Virus record (IMG/VR): IMGVR_UViG_3300040946_000134
Location: 1 to 58,071 of that record
Length of the DNA: 58,071 nucleotides
From: a virus
Strand: one strand, 5' to 3'
The notes beneath the pieces were generated by a model, which was not told the origin of the DNA, searched no databases, and saw only the letters and a program-made list of their open reading frames with translations. The translations under genes were made by a program, and so were the position numbers. Numbering within the stretch: the stretch's first letter is position 1; each line of letters opens with the position of its first letter. Below, one piece after another: positions 17,860 through 26,612 of the stretch.

Positions 17860-18268
17860 TGTAGTCCTCCGTAAGCTCGTAACGCTTTATGCCGTAGTCC
17901 TCTATGGGCAGCGGGCCCATGACCCGGTACGGCACGCCCTTCCTGATCACGACGTCGTTGGGCTTCAGCTCGATCTCCCGGCCCACGTAAAGAACGAACC
18001 ACCTGAAAGTCCTGTCTCCCTCCGGCTTGAGCAAGACTTCCCGCGGCTTCATCGGGTTGAAGAACCCGGCCGTGTTGAACGGCCTCCGGATCTCCTTGGC
18101 CAACCCGTCCACGATGGTTGTGGTTATCCGCTCCGCCTGCAGCGGCCGGAACCAATTGATGATGGCCCCGCGCATGTTCGGCACGGTCAGGGCGCTCTCC
18201 GATATTTCCCGCGTTCCCGCTCCTATGATCGGTCCCGGGTTCTCCACGTTGGATGCGATCGTGTTCAC
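17843..18268 (-). CDS. Head-tail connector / neck protein
   Basis: 141 aa with a GTG start at 18268 in a GTGA overlap with the upstream stop; the frame is open further upstream but is not protein-like there. Sequence features: NMRGAIINWFRPLQAERITT near the N-terminus and the beta-rich LYVGREIELKPNDVVIRKGV, then PYRVMGPLPIEDYGIKRYEL. This fits neck/completion proteins located between the gp10-like and terminator genes. The precise family is not certain. Confidence 0.6.
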   Translation of the reverse strand: MNTIASNVENPGPIIGAGTREISESALTVPNMRGAIINWFRPLQAERITTTIVDGLAKEIRRPFNTAGFFNPMKPREVLLKPEGDRTFRWFVLYVGREIELKPNDVVIRKGVPYRVMGPLPIEDYGIKRYELTEDYNAIKS

Positions 18269-18810
18269 GGCAGCGGAGCAACCGGGGTTTGCGGCGAGCC
18301 CTTCAGGACCACCGCGTAGGTGATAGAACGCTGGAGCTGGCCGGTGTCTATCAGGATGTCCGAGTTCTTTTTCCGGGCGATGGTCCGGGGCTTCAGTTTC
18401 TCCCAGAACCCGAACCCTCCCGTGTGGAAAGCGTCCGCGATCAGACCGATACACTCGTTCCCGACCATGTCCAGAAGATGGATGAATCCGTGTTTAACAA
18501 TTATGTCCTTCCACTGCTCCGGGCTGGCCATGCTCTTCAGCTTGTCCCCCAGGTGGAGAAGGATGGGCATCCGCAGGAAAGAACGCTCCGGAAGATGGCT
18601 CTTCTGTAAACCGAACTCGTGCCAAAAGCCCAGCTGCGGGTTGGTCAGGTCGGAGTCCTTGCGCTTGGTCCCCGTCTCGTCCGGGGTGCGGCCGGCATAG
18701 TCGCCGAGGATTCCGACCTTCAGGTAGGCGTTCTCCGCCGCGTCCAGGTTCTGGATCATGCCCTCAAGCGGGGCCGCGTTAAGCTGTATGTCGTATCGGT
18801 CCACGGTCAA
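18265..18810 (-). CDS. HK97 gp10 / Mu gpG-like tail completion protein
   Basis: 181 aa. LGFWHEFGLQKSHLPERSFL followed later by LKPRTIARKKNSDILIDTGQ and LQRSITYAV are the two hallmark motifs of the gp10-like virion morphogenesis family. Role: neck or tail completion. Four-base overlap with the DUF4054-like gene before it and GTGA overlap with the next gene. Confidence 0.8.
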   Translation of the reverse strand: MTVDRYDIQLNAAPLEGMIQNLDAAENAYLKVGILGDYAGRTPDETGTKRKDSDLTNPQLGFWHEFGLQKSHLPERSFLRMPILLHLGDKLKSMASPEQWKDIIVKHGFIHLLDMVGNECIGLIADAFHTGGFGFWEKLKPRTIARKKNSDILIDTGQLQRSITYAVVLKGSPQTPVAPLP

Positions 18811-19487
18811 ACGGGGTTGGTCTCCCTGAGGAGCGTTGCGACGTGACCGACCGTGTAAGGCATCGTTATCTGGAGATACCGGGCCCCATAGCGCGTGGTC
18901 GAAAGAAGGGAAAGGAACGGGTCGTCCTTAACGCGATCCGGAACGGCGAAGCTCTGGCTCACGCCGTCCACGCTCTTGGACGCGGTAAGCCAGGAGAACT
19001 GGCTAGCAAGGCCCTCCACGGAGGCGAGAAGGTTCTCGACCAGGCAGTGAGCGGCCAGGAACAGGAAGGCCCGCGTGAAGATCTGCTGGTTCGGGAAAAG
19101 CCCCTGGTCCATGTTGTCCGAAGCGTCCGAGATGGCCCCGTTTATGTCAGTGTCCGTCACCAGTCCCTGGTTCGTGTTGTCTCCTCCGGAGGCTGTGGCC
19201 TGGGCGTTGGAGGAATAGCCCGCGCCCCCGTTCTCGATCGCGCAGGAGATTAGGGAGCCTGCGGTGAATGTCCCGTTAATCACCGCACCCGTGCCGCTCA
19301 CGTCGGTGATGACCAAAGGCGTGGTCCCGGTCGGGTAGTTGTAACCCCCGGCCTGAGGAACCGCCGCCGTTATGACCCCGCCCGCGACCGTCAGGGCTAC
19401 AACCGCCCCGTAACCCGGCACCGCATAGCGAAAATCCCTTATAAATTGGGCCTTAAAGTCGTTCGATGTTGGAATGTTAAATCCCAT
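18807..19487 (-). CDS. Head-tail adaptor (DUF4054-like) with inserted beta domain
   Basis: 226 aa. The N-terminal FKAQFIRDFRYAVPG and the C-terminal half (AISDASDNMDQGLFPNQQIF, LFLAAHCLVENLLASVEG, then TTRYGARYLQITMP) match DUF4054 adaptors. Between them, about residues 27-108 hold a glycine-rich beta module with AGGYNYPTG and a repeated GTGAVINGTF / GGAGYSSN style, like repeats found in phage surface proteins. The insert may decorate the neck. The start overlaps the HNH gene stop by 11 bases. Confidence 0.7.
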   Translation of the reverse strand: MGFNIPTSNDFKAQFIRDFRYAVPGYGAVVALTVAGGVITAAVPQAGGYNYPTGTTPLVITDVSGTGAVINGTFTAGSLISCAIENGGAGYSSNAQATASGGDNTNQGLVTDTDINGAISDASDNMDQGLFPNQQIFTRAFLFLAAHCLVENLLASVEGLASQFSWLTASKSVDGVSQSFAVPDRVKDDPFLSLLSTTRYGARYLQITMPYTVGHVATLLRETNPV

Positions 19488-20235
19488 TCGCGGCCTCCCA
19501 TTTATCCGACTTCTTCAGGTTGTCCGATTTCCAAAGAGGTTGGAGATTCGTGTAATGGAAACAGCACCGCTGCTGCGCAGCGTCTAAAAGGTCAAACGAA
19601 GCGCATGGCCTGATATGATCGATATGCCATTCGCTCCTGTTTTCCCATGTCATGCCCGGCAGGAATAGAGATTCTATATGATTACGAAGCTGTTCTTTGG
19701 AGCATCCCGTTAAACCCATCGTCGTAGATGCCCGTTGTTTTCCGTGAAGGGCACCGTACATACGCGTCCTTAAACGGTTTTTAAGAGCCCCCTCTGGAGT
19801 CTTTAATACCGCCTGGGAATACTCTCTAAAATATGTCGGATTGGACTCTTTAAACCTCCTCATCTTTTGGCGTTTAACTTCGCTAGGCATCGCCGCCCGA
19901 AGCGCGTTTTGCCTCTGGCGCTCTTTCTCTACCCAAATTGGATCGGCTAGCTTTGAAAGCCTCCATTTTCGGGTGCGCTCAATTCTATGCGCCCTTTGTT
20001 CCGGTGTTTCTGGAGGCTGCTTTGCTTTCCACGCAAGCATGTACGCCTTCCTTTTCTCCCTGCGATCTTCATCGCTGGAATAAACCAAGGGCTTCTTAGG
20101 CCACAGAATCCTCCATTCCGGAGAGTCCGTGCCCTTTCCTTGCCGCTTTAGCAGATTAAGGGCACGTTGATATTCCCGGAAATATCTCCTTCCGTCCTCC
20201 GGGTCTTTCCAATTGATTGGCGAGATAGGGCCCAC
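19477..20235 (-). CDS. HNH endonuclease, probable free-standing homing endonuclease
   Basis: 252 aa from GTG at 20235; no ATG fits after the upstream stop. The C-terminus has the HNH signature: WHIDHIRPCASFDLLDAAQQ followed by CCFHYTNLQPLWKSDNLKKS. The N-terminal 150 residues are very basic and helical, likely DNA-binding (RRYFREYQRALN; ESNPTYFREYSQAVLKT). It is visibly more AT-rich than its neighbours and splits the head-neck gene run, both signs of a later insertion. It ends inside the next gene start, so it is tightly fitted. Confidence 0.8.
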   Translation of the reverse strand: MGPISPINWKDPEDGRRYFREYQRALNLLKRQGKGTDSPEWRILWPKKPLVYSSDEDRREKRKAYMLAWKAKQPPETPEQRAHRIERTRKWRLSKLADPIWVEKERQRQNALRAAMPSEVKRQKMRRFKESNPTYFREYSQAVLKTPEGALKNRLRTRMYGALHGKQRASTTMGLTGCSKEQLRNHIESLFLPGMTWENRSEWHIDHIRPCASFDLLDAAQQRCCFHYTNLQPLWKSDNLKKSDKWEAANGI

Positions 20236-20240
20236 ATCAA

Positions 20241-20588
20241 TTATTTCGGTCGGCTCTTGTCTTCGAGCTTCGAGAGTCGAGCCTGGAGATCCTTGACCGT
20301 CTGGGCAAGCTGGGCCGTCTTCAGCTTCTCTTCCGCGAGGAGCTGCTGCGCGTTGTTCATGCGCTGCGTCTGGTCGATGGACGTGCTGACGGCCCCCTGC
20401 GAAACCGCCGCCCAATTGTCGGCAACTTCCTTGGGGACGACTCCGCTCTCCCCTGGCTTGACGACGGTGACCACCCCGGTCTTCTTGTCCTTGTGCTTGT
20501 AGACGGCCGGGGAACGGTTGTAGACGAGAGCGGTGGCGGGCACGGGGCTAGCCTCCGCTGGTGTTTTACTGGCGTTTTGTTCTGGCAT
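20241..20588 (-). CDS. Small capsid-region protein with C-terminal coiled coil
   Basis: 115 aa. The N-terminal half is Ala/Pro-rich, then a short beta stretch VYKHKDKKTGVVTVVKPGES; residues 75-110 form a coiled coil (QLLAEEKLKTAQLAQTVKDL). It lies between major capsid and the neck genes. Similar short proteins occur next to DUF2184-type capsids, but no function is established. It ends five bases before the HNH start. Confidence 0.55.
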   Translation of the reverse strand: MPEQNASKTPAEASPVPATALVYNRSPAVYKHKDKKTGVVTVVKPGESGVVPKEVADNWAAVSQGAVSTSIDQTQRMNNAQQLLAEEKLKTAQLAQTVKDLQARLSKLEDKSRPK

Positions 20589-20644
20589 AAAATGGGTGCC
20601 CCGGTTTCGGCCCGGGGCTCGCCGTTTCGCTACTGGCTTTGGGC

Positions 20645-21814
20645 TCAGTACGTGAACCTCAGGACTTCCAGGTTCTTGAGCACCGTGACTCCGGTGATCT
20701 GGCCATAGGCCGCGTCCTGGAACTGGAGGTTGTTGATCGTGCCGGCCTGCGTGACCGTGTAGTCCACCGGGATGTTCATCCGGAGGGTCCGGGCATCGTT
20801 CCGATAGAGCATGTAGTAGTGGCTGCCGGCCGGGTTATTGGCCGCGTCACAGTACGCGCTCGGGACGATGTTGAACTCCGCCTCCTTCTGCCTGACGGCT
20901 GCCTTGAAGGCGTCCTCCAGGTAGCGGATCATCGGGACCGGGTACGTGCCGACGGTTCCCGGGACGAGCGTCTGCAGGCCCAGGTAGTCGGTATACGGGA
21001 TCACGAACGTGTTCGGCAGGGCCGTGCTGTTCGTGTTCGTCCAGTAGTCCGCGATCAGGTCTTGGAGGAACGTGGTGAACCCGGAGGCGCTCAGGGCGCT
21101 GATCGGGCCTGTGATGAAGCCGGTGGTCGTGTTGATGTTCGTGTTTGTCAGGAGGCCCGGCATGCGGGTGTCCGTGGCGGAACCGATCATCGCGATCTTC
21201 TGGACCAGGAGATCCCAGTTGGTCTTCCGGGCCATGTGCAGCTCGGAGATGAGATCCCAGTTGTTTGCGCGGAGCGCCTGCTCCACGTCGATCAGGGAGT
21301 ACGCGACCCCCTTGATCCAGTTCGCGATGTAGGTCGTCACGCCGTCCACCGCAACGTCCACCATCGAGAGGCGCTGCTCGCCGCCGCCGTCCCGAACGAA
21401 GCCCGACTCCGGGTCATCCGCGAGGGAATACGTGCGGTTGGTTAGCAAGGCGCGGGAGAAGGCACCTTCCCCGATGCGGATCGGGATGTGGGCCCCAACG
21501 TTCTCCAGGTAGAAGCTCTGCCTGGTGATCTCCTTGATGATGTAGGTCAGGGTGTCCGTCTGGATCTGGTACCCCGTTGCCGTGTCCGCCGTGTCTCCCA
21601 CGGCGTTGAGGCGGAGGTCCGGACCGTTGTTGCGGTCCCCGCGGGAGAAGATGGACCGGCCCTGAAGGTCGATGTCCTCTAGGAACTCCGGGACGTAAAT
21701 CTCGTTGTTCCTGATGATGCAGCAGGGATGAATGTTCTTCTCGGCGTCGCGGAGTTCCGTTCTGCCGTTTCCAACCACCACCTTGCCCGTTGGCCTGTAG
21801 AATACGCTCTTCAT
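20645..21814 (-). CDS. Major capsid protein (DUF2184/encapsulin-like)
   Basis: 389 aa. Central YIANWIKGVAYSLIDVEQAL, MARKTNWDLLVQKIAMIGSA, then DTRMPGLLTNTNI and the C-terminal MLYRNDARTLRMNIPVDYT fit DUF2184-type HK97-fold capsid proteins, which share the GLLN motif with encapsulins. It lies just downstream of the decoration and protease/scaffold genes, the expected order. Forms the icosahedral shell. Confidence 0.85.
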   Translation of the reverse strand: MKSVFYRPTGKVVVGNGRTELRDAEKNIHPCCIIRNNEIYVPEFLEDIDLQGRSIFSRGDRNNGPDLRLNAVGDTADTATGYQIQTDTLTYIIKEITRQSFYLENVGAHIPIRIGEGAFSRALLTNRTYSLADDPESGFVRDGGGEQRLSMVDVAVDGVTTYIANWIKGVAYSLIDVEQALRANNWDLISELHMARKTNWDLLVQKIAMIGSATDTRMPGLLTNTNINTTTGFITGPISALSASGFTTFLQDLIADYWTNTNSTALPNTFVIPYTDYLGLQTLVPGTVGTYPVPMIRYLEDAFKAAVRQKEAEFNIVPSAYCDAANNPAGSHYYMLYRNDARTLRMNIPVDYTVTQAGTINNLQFQDAAYGQITGVTVLKNLEVLRFTY

Positions 21815-21831
21815 TGTAGGTGTCTCCTTGG

Positions 21832-22347
21832 TTACGGGGCGATGGTGACCGTGCTTGCTCCGTTAAGACCCGGATCAATCGCGATCCGGATGAGTCCCGC
21901 GGCGGAGTTCTGTCCGACCGCGTAACCGAGAGTGTAGTCCCCGCTCGTGGCGTCCGTTGCCACCGTCGGGTCGTTGGCCGTCGAAGCCGGGTTCGTGACC
22001 GAGACCCGCGCCCCGCGGTTGACCGCGGCGGAGCTGGCCAGGTGGATGATGTTGCCCTTGGTGGCAACGTTCATCTGGTCGCCCGGAACATACACGTTCT
22101 TTTGTTTCGAATACTCGACCACGCCGTACACCGGGCCGTCCGAAGGGGAAAGCGTGGCGTCGACTATGATCTGGGGTCCCACGAAGGCGACCAGCTTGAC
22201 CGCCACTCCAGCGGTCATCAGGCCGGTGCCCAGGGAGGACGACGGATTGAATTGCACCGGGATGGTTGCCGGTTGCGGGTCCATCGTCAGCTGACCGATG
22301 ACGGCCGACTGCGTGAACTGGTTTTGGTTCAGGCTGAGGTGTGACAT
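21832..22347 (-). CDS. Capsid decoration / head-fibre-like protein
   Basis: 171 aa, beta-rich: GVAVKLVAFVGPQIIVDATL, DGPVYGVVEYSKQKNVYVPG, then ASSAAVNRGARVSVTNP and DYTLGYAVGQNSAAGLIRI. This layout is that of DUF2190-like or head-fibre trimeric decoration proteins found between scaffold and major capsid. 17 bases before the capsid gene. It stabilises or decorates the shell. Confidence 0.7.
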   Translation of the reverse strand: MSHLSLNQNQFTQSAVIGQLTMDPQPATIPVQFNPSSSLGTGLMTAGVAVKLVAFVGPQIIVDATLSPSDGPVYGVVEYSKQKNVYVPGDQMNVATKGNIIHLASSAAVNRGARVSVTNPASTANDPTVATDATSGDYTLGYAVGQNSAAGLIRIAIDPGLNGASTVTIAP

Positions 22348-22374
22348 GATTGTGTCTCTGGTTGAAGTTCCGGG

Positions 22375-23475
22375 TTAGTTGCGGCCAACTCCCGCCCGGG
22401 AACCGACCGGCTTCCCGTAGCGTTCGCGTCCAAGGGCCACGCCGTCGTCGAGGCTTCCGGACATCCCCGTGGAATAGTCCGGCGTCTCCCGCTGCGTCCC
22501 CTTCTTCTGTGCCTCCTGGAGAATCCGGAAGGACTCCTGCCCGCGTTTCTTCGCGTTCTCGCGCTCTTGCTCTTCGCGCGCCGCCTTCTCTTGGGCAATC
22601 CGGTCCGCGATGGCCTTGTCCGCCACCGCCTTCTCGTCCGCGAGCTTCTTGTCGGCCGCGGCCTGGGCGTTCTGGCGCTCCTGGTCCTCACGGGCCTTCT
22701 TCTGCTCCGGCGTCTCCGCGCCCTTATCATTGCAGCGCATCGCGTTCGCGCGGAAATGGTCGATTAGTGTCTTGGCGTGATACCGGATTCCCTCGTGCTC
22801 GATGTAGTCGTCTGGGGCGATCACGTGAACGGCGTTCGCCCGCTCCGCGTCGATCATTTCCTGGATCGTGGCGGTTCTGCCCTCTCCCAGGTCGATCTTG
22901 GCGTCGAGGGGAAGCTCGTGCGCTTCCTCCGTCGGCTTGTCACCGACGATCTTGGTCTTGATCCACTTTGCAATGTTCATTGGCTTTTTCGCGTTGAGTC
23001 TGATGTCGGCCTCCTCGATTCGCGGGTTTTCCACGAGGGCGAGGTGATGAAATTCGATTCTTGTGTCCTCCTGCGTGTATGGGATCTGCCCCCAGGTACC
23101 AGGTCCGGCGGACTCTAGGACGGTGAAGCCGCAAGAGGTTCCGTAACCCTCATTTATCCGCTCACGCGCCGCGTCCGTCTCAACGGTTCCCTCCGCGACG
23201 TAGAAGCCAGAGGCCTCGTCGTAACCGACCTTGTCCACCCGGCCGTGCGCTACGTCCGTCCAGTTTCGTGAAACGATTATCTCTTTGGACGGGTGCCCTA
23301 TCGTGAGAACCGCCCCGACCATGGAGTTCAAGCAGAGGTCGATGGTCTGCTTCTTCACCAGGTCCACGCCGCCCCTCTGGTCGCGGTAGGAGATCAGGCC
23401 CGGGACGATGAAATGGCTCTTGAACCTCTTGCCGGACGGAGCGATGTTGATGCGCTCGACCTTGCACTCCACCAA
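22375..23475 (-). CDS. DUF2213 prohead protease/scaffold protein
   Basis: 366 aa from TTG at 23475 (GTG at 23472 is possible; the frame has no ATG before this). Residues 1-190 match DUF2213: HFIVPGLISYRDQRGG, LTIGHPSKEIIVSRNW, GYGTSCGFTV, IEFHHLALVENPRIEEADI. Residues about 245-320 are a long charged coiled coil (EQKKAREDQERQNAQAAADK and on) typical of a scaffold. So protease and scaffold seem fused, as in many phages. The non-ATG start without an obvious Shine-Dalgarno is odd. Confidence 0.8.
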   Translation of the reverse strand: MVECKVERINIAPSGKRFKSHFIVPGLISYRDQRGGVDLVKKQTIDLCLNSMVGAVLTIGHPSKEIIVSRNWTDVAHGRVDKVGYDEASGFYVAEGTVETDAARERINEGYGTSCGFTVLESAGPGTWGQIPYTQEDTRIEFHHLALVENPRIEEADIRLNAKKPMNIAKWIKTKIVGDKPTEEAHELPLDAKIDLGEGRTATIQEMIDAERANAVHVIAPDDYIEHEGIRYHAKTLIDHFRANAMRCNDKGAETPEQKKAREDQERQNAQAAADKKLADEKAVADKAIADRIAQEKAAREEQERENAKKRGQESFRILQEAQKKGTQRETPDYSTGMSGSLDDGVALGRERYGKPVGSRAGVGRN

Positions 23476-23521
23476 GCGTGGTTCCGCGGCCTCGGTCTTC
23501 TGAACGGGAGGATCTAGGACT

Positions 23522-23737
23522 TCAGCCGGCAGTCATCGTGGGAGCGGGCTGAAGCGGAGCCGCAAGGGCAGCCTGGGCTTCCAGCCGAGCAAGTGTTCTT
23601 TTCCGCGATTCAATGGCCTGTGTAATACCCACCTTCTTCTCCTCTATGCAAGAAATTTCTTTGCGCAGCCTGTCGATGCGCTCCTTAAGTTGCGCTGGGG
23701 TAGCGGTATCCCGCAGATAGACGACCCTGTACGCCAC
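23522..23737 (-). CDS. Small coiled-coil protein
   Basis: 71 aa: LKERIDRLRKEISCIEEKKV, then TQAIESRKRTLARLEAQAAL, i.e. one continuous amphipathic helix with an Ala/Pro-rich tail. No family recognised. Located between the minor head protein and the DUF2213 gene, where scaffold-like or internal proteins occur. Confidence 0.5.
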   Translation of the reverse strand: MAYRVVYLRDTATPAQLKERIDRLRKEISCIEEKKVGITQAIESRKRTLARLEAQAALAAPLQPAPTMTAG

Positions 23738-23740
23738 CGG

Positions 23741-24049
23741 CTACTTTCTCCCTTCCGGCCAGAGTCGGTTGTCAACCGATAGGACCAATTCCTTCGCCTG
23801 ACCCTCGGAAATTATCCCGCGTGAATACGCCTGAATGATCAGCTGCTTCGAGAAGCTGGCGAATGAGGTTAATGAAAGTTTAATAAACCTCCTTTGCAGA
23901 AAGGTTTGTTGGGACATGAAGCGTTTATCTTCCGATTCCCACCCCTTTTTCCGCGCCTCCGCGCTCTCTGCGATGGCCCGTTGCTCTTTCTGCCGGCCGT
24001 CTTTCACGGCCGCGGATGCCTCTGCTGCTTTCAGTTTTCTGACGCTCAT
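23741..24049 (-). CDS. Hypothetical head-region protein
   Basis: 102 aa. The N-terminal 45 residues are charged and helical (KLKAAEASAAVKDGRQKEQR). The C-terminal half FIKLSLTSFASFSKQLIIQA, then YSRGIISEGQAKELVLSVDN resembles a fragment that could pack on the minor head protein. Stop and start overlap neighbours closely (four bases with the upstream gene). No function assigned. Confidence 0.5.
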   Translation of the reverse strand: MSVRKLKAAEASAAVKDGRQKEQRAIAESAEARKKGWESEDKRFMSQQTFLQRRFIKLSLTSFASFSKQLIIQAYSRGIISEGQAKELVLSVDNRLWPEGRK

Positions 24050-25113
24050 GCGGCCCTCCTTTCATGTTCCATCGCTACCTCGATGATCGGCCTAGCGAAG
24101 CATCGGCAGTTGAACGCCTCTCCCGGATTGTGATGCTCTCCTGTCCGCGGATTATCTACGGGCGGCTGATCCCAGTTTTGCCGCGTGCCATTGAGCGCCT
24201 GGTGTCCCGGGCGAACCCTATTGTCGTGGCGGCAATACCACACATACGAAGTTGAACCGGCGTTCTTCGCTCTCTCCATTCGGAACTTGGCCGTGAGCAG
24301 ACTCGTCTCTTGGGAGGCCAGGAAATTCGCCTTTCTCTTCGCCACCCCGAACTGCGCCTCTATCATCCGGGAGAGCTTGTCCAGACGCGCCCCGGACATA
24401 AGGTTGGCCTCGGCCATCTTCCTCAGCTCCAGAACTTGATCAGCGGAGAAGTTCTTGACCGATAGCTCTAGGTTCTGCGTGAGGGTCTTCACCAGCGCCT
24501 CGCGCACCGCAGGCTGAAGCTCTGGCGCGACCGTTATCGCCTCCAGCCCCTTCACGGACTTGTTGAACTGGGAGTTCAGGTCGATGAGGATTCTCGTTAT
24601 GGGCTGGGAAAGGTCCAGGCCGACTGGAGCCTGTGCCATGTTCCCGGCTATCTGAGTCAGCGTAGTTATGACCGCCCTATGCGCCGCCTCCGCCTGAGCC
24701 TGTGCCGTGGAAAGAGCGCCCCGGAGCTGGAATGGGATGGACGCCTCTTCGATCTTGTACACGCCCTTCTCCGAGTCATACCGAGCCCCAAGCGCCCTTA
24801 ATTCCCTGCTGACTTCTGAACCGAATCCCTGATCACTGCCGAAAACCCCGTCCGCGTACCAAACCCGGCCGGTGGCCAAGGCCTCCTCCAGGGCTGATCT
24901 CCCCGCGTTCTGCCTCTCCTCCCGGTTCAGTTTTTCCTTCCCGCTCTCGTCGAACTTTATGGCCTGATCCTTCGGGTTCAAGATCACCCCGGCTTCTATC
25001 AGGACGTCGAAGAGGGGCCTGAAAACCGCGTCTTTGAAGTAGGCCAGAAGCTCGCGTTCGACAAGCTGTCCGTACCCCTCTCGCCAGATAACGGGCTGGA
25101 GTATGCGCTGCAT
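24046..25113 (-). CDS. Phage head morphogenesis protein (SPP1 gp7 / Mu gpF-like minor head)
   Basis: 355 aa. The ATG at 25113 has a strong AGGGAGA six bases upstream; open frame continues to 25152 but with only a TTG start. The C-terminal third has the family signature NFLASQETSLLTAKFRMERA, SYVWYCRHDNRVRPGHQALN and EAFNCRCFARP (Cys-rich end). The protein binds the portal inside the prohead. It is the first gene of the leftward head operon, facing the plus-strand glycosyltransferase. Confidence 0.8.
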   Translation of the reverse strand: MQRILQPVIWREGYGQLVERELLAYFKDAVFRPLFDVLIEAGVILNPKDQAIKFDESGKEKLNREERQNAGRSALEEALATGRVWYADGVFGSDQGFGSEVSRELRALGARYDSEKGVYKIEEASIPFQLRGALSTAQAQAEAAHRAVITTLTQIAGNMAQAPVGLDLSQPITRILIDLNSQFNKSVKGLEAITVAPELQPAVREALVKTLTQNLELSVKNFSADQVLELRKMAEANLMSGARLDKLSRMIEAQFGVAKRKANFLASQETSLLTAKFRMERAKNAGSTSYVWYCRHDNRVRPGHQALNGTRQNWDQPPVDNPRTGEHHNPGEAFNCRCFARPIIEVAMEHERRAA

Positions 25114-25176
25114 CTTTGCTCTCCCTCTTGACATCAGGCTTGGCAATGGCAAGAAATCTTGCCTCTAAGAATTACC
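25114..25176. promoter_or_regulatory. Divergent intergenic region with TTGACA box and perfect hairpin
   Basis: 63 bases between two divergent genes. On the plus strand TTGACA lies at 25128-25133, preceded by TC; 17 bases later is AAGAAA, a weak -10. The perfect inverted repeat GGCAAG-AAAT-CTTGCC lies at 25148-25163. It could be an operator or an RNA hairpin for the plus-strand gene. The same TCTTGACAG-like box occurs in other gaps of this genome. No experimental support. Confidence 0.35.
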
Positions 25177-25953
25177 ATGAGCGAACTAAATGACCCGCTG
25201 GTTAACGCAGCTCTAGCCGGCGAGGGAACCATACCGAAGGCGCGGAACCCGAAAAAGATTTTCATGGGCTCCGCCATGCAGGACTCCATGCGCAAGGAAA
25301 CCTCTAATTTCTGGTCCAGCATCCGAGCCGGAATGATCCCCGACTACAAGTTCGTCACACTTCGCCTGAGCGGGTACGGGCTTCCCAAGTGTAGGAACGT
25401 CCTCACCTGGGTGGCGCGGCAGACGGACTGCGGCCGCATCATGATGGTGGACTCCGACATGAACCCAAGGCTAGAGGACGTGGTCAGGCTCCTGAGCCAC
25501 GACGTCGAGCTGGTCTCCGGCTGCTACCCGCAGAAGCGGTTCGACAAGCTCTCCTGGGTTGGTAACTTCTCCGGACCGGCCGGGCCCAACGGTCTAGCAC
25601 CGGCATATGACTTCGGTGGCGGCTTCTGCTCCATAAGCCTGGATTTCATTGACAAGATGGTCGAGCACTACCCGGAGACGGCCTTCGAGTCCGAGGATGA
25701 TCCCTGGCGCGGGAAGATCATGCATGATCTCTGGAGCAACGGACCCGTGACGGACGAATGGCATGGGAGGAAGTATTCTCGCTATCTGACCGAGGACTAT
25801 TACCTATGCTACCGGGCGCGCAAGATGGGCGTTACACCATGGATGGACTCCGGCTGTCAGGTCGGGCACGTTGGAAGCATCGACTACCTGCAGTTATGGA
25901 TGGGCGTGAAGGTTCTTGAGAACCAGTCGATCTTCCGGGCCCCAACGGATTAA
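25177..25953 (+). CDS. Glycosyltransferase (GT-A fold, GT2-like)
   Basis: 258 aa, the only plus-strand gene. MVDSDMNPRLEDVVRLL holds a DSD motif for metal and nucleotide-sugar binding. Later come VSGCYPQKRF, YDFGGGFCSI, and LTEDYYLCYRARKMGVTPWM followed by GHVGS, the acceptor-side E-D and His motifs seen in phage GT-A proteins. The ATG at 25177 is chosen over an upstream TTG. It ends in a four-base convergent overlap with the HNH gene. Likely modifies virion proteins, DNA or host glycans. Confidence 0.75.
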   Translation: MSELNDPLVNAALAGEGTIPKARNPKKIFMGSAMQDSMRKETSNFWSSIRAGMIPDYKFVTLRLSGYGLPKCRNVLTWVARQTDCGRIMMVDSDMNPRLEDVVRLLSHDVELVSGCYPQKRFDKLSWVGNFSGPAGPNGLAPAYDFGGGFCSISLDFIDKMVEHYPETAFESEDDPWRGKIMHDLWSNGPVTDEWHGRKYSRYLTEDYYLCYRARKMGVTPWMDSGCQVGHVGSIDYLQLWMGVKVLENQSIFRAPTD

Positions 25954-26582
25954 GTCATCAGGAACGGAGTCCAGTGAGGATGCTTGGCCTCCCGTATGGC
26001 GAAGGTCATTGGAACGGACGGTGGCGCTTTCGGGGCGCGCAGAAGCTGGAGACCGGCCTCCCGGTTCAGCCTGTTACCCTTCCGGCTATTGATCTCCACG
26101 TGGGACAGAACCAGGTTCTCCCAGGTGTCACGGCCTCCAAGATCCCGCGGAAGAACGTGGTCTATGTTTCCCTCGCTCGGCTTGAGCCTGCGGCCGGTGT
26201 ACTGGCAGACCCCTTGGTCACGCTCCCAGATCCCACGCCGGCAGAGACGCGGGCGCTTCATCGGGATCTTGTCGTAATTCTGCTGGATGATCACGGTCGG
26301 TGCGCGGATGCCGCCGTTCACGGTAGCGATAGCAAGGTCGTGTTCCCGGACCGGAAGCTGAATCCAGTCCTCCCATGGAACGGGCGAGGCGTTGGTCAAC
26401 TGGCCCATGTCCAGGCTTCCGTCCTCTCTACGCATAAAGTCCACGTCCATCCCGAACGCCGGGTGCCCTCCGCTGAGTCCTCCGGCCATCGCTATGACGG
26501 CCTCCCCCACGGTGAGCATTCCTATAGGCCTCCAGCTCCTGTTGAGGGAGAGGCAGATGGTTTTGTCGAGGACTCCTGTCAT
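25950..26582 (-). CDS. HNH endonuclease
   Basis: 210 aa from ATG at 26582; a TTG at 26609 would add nine residues. The C-terminal half has the HNH signature: GVCQYTGRR, then NIDHVLPRDLGGRDTWENLV and LSHVEINSRKGNR. The N-terminal LSLNRSWRPIGMLTVGEAVI is typical of a bacterial HNH family of about 200 aa. It lies directly downstream of the tRNA array and would be on the same transcript. Possible homing or defence role. Confidence 0.8.
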   Translation of the reverse strand: MTGVLDKTICLSLNRSWRPIGMLTVGEAVIAMAGGLSGGHPAFGMDVDFMRREDGSLDMGQLTNASPVPWEDWIQLPVREHDLAIATVNGGIRAPTVIIQQNYDKIPMKRPRLCRRGIWERDQGVCQYTGRRLKPSEGNIDHVLPRDLGGRDTWENLVLSHVEINSRKGNRLNREAGLQLLRAPKAPPSVPMTFAIREAKHPHWTPFLMT

Positions 26583-26612
26583 GGGAAAGGCTGCGCGTTC
26601 TTTTCGCAAAAG

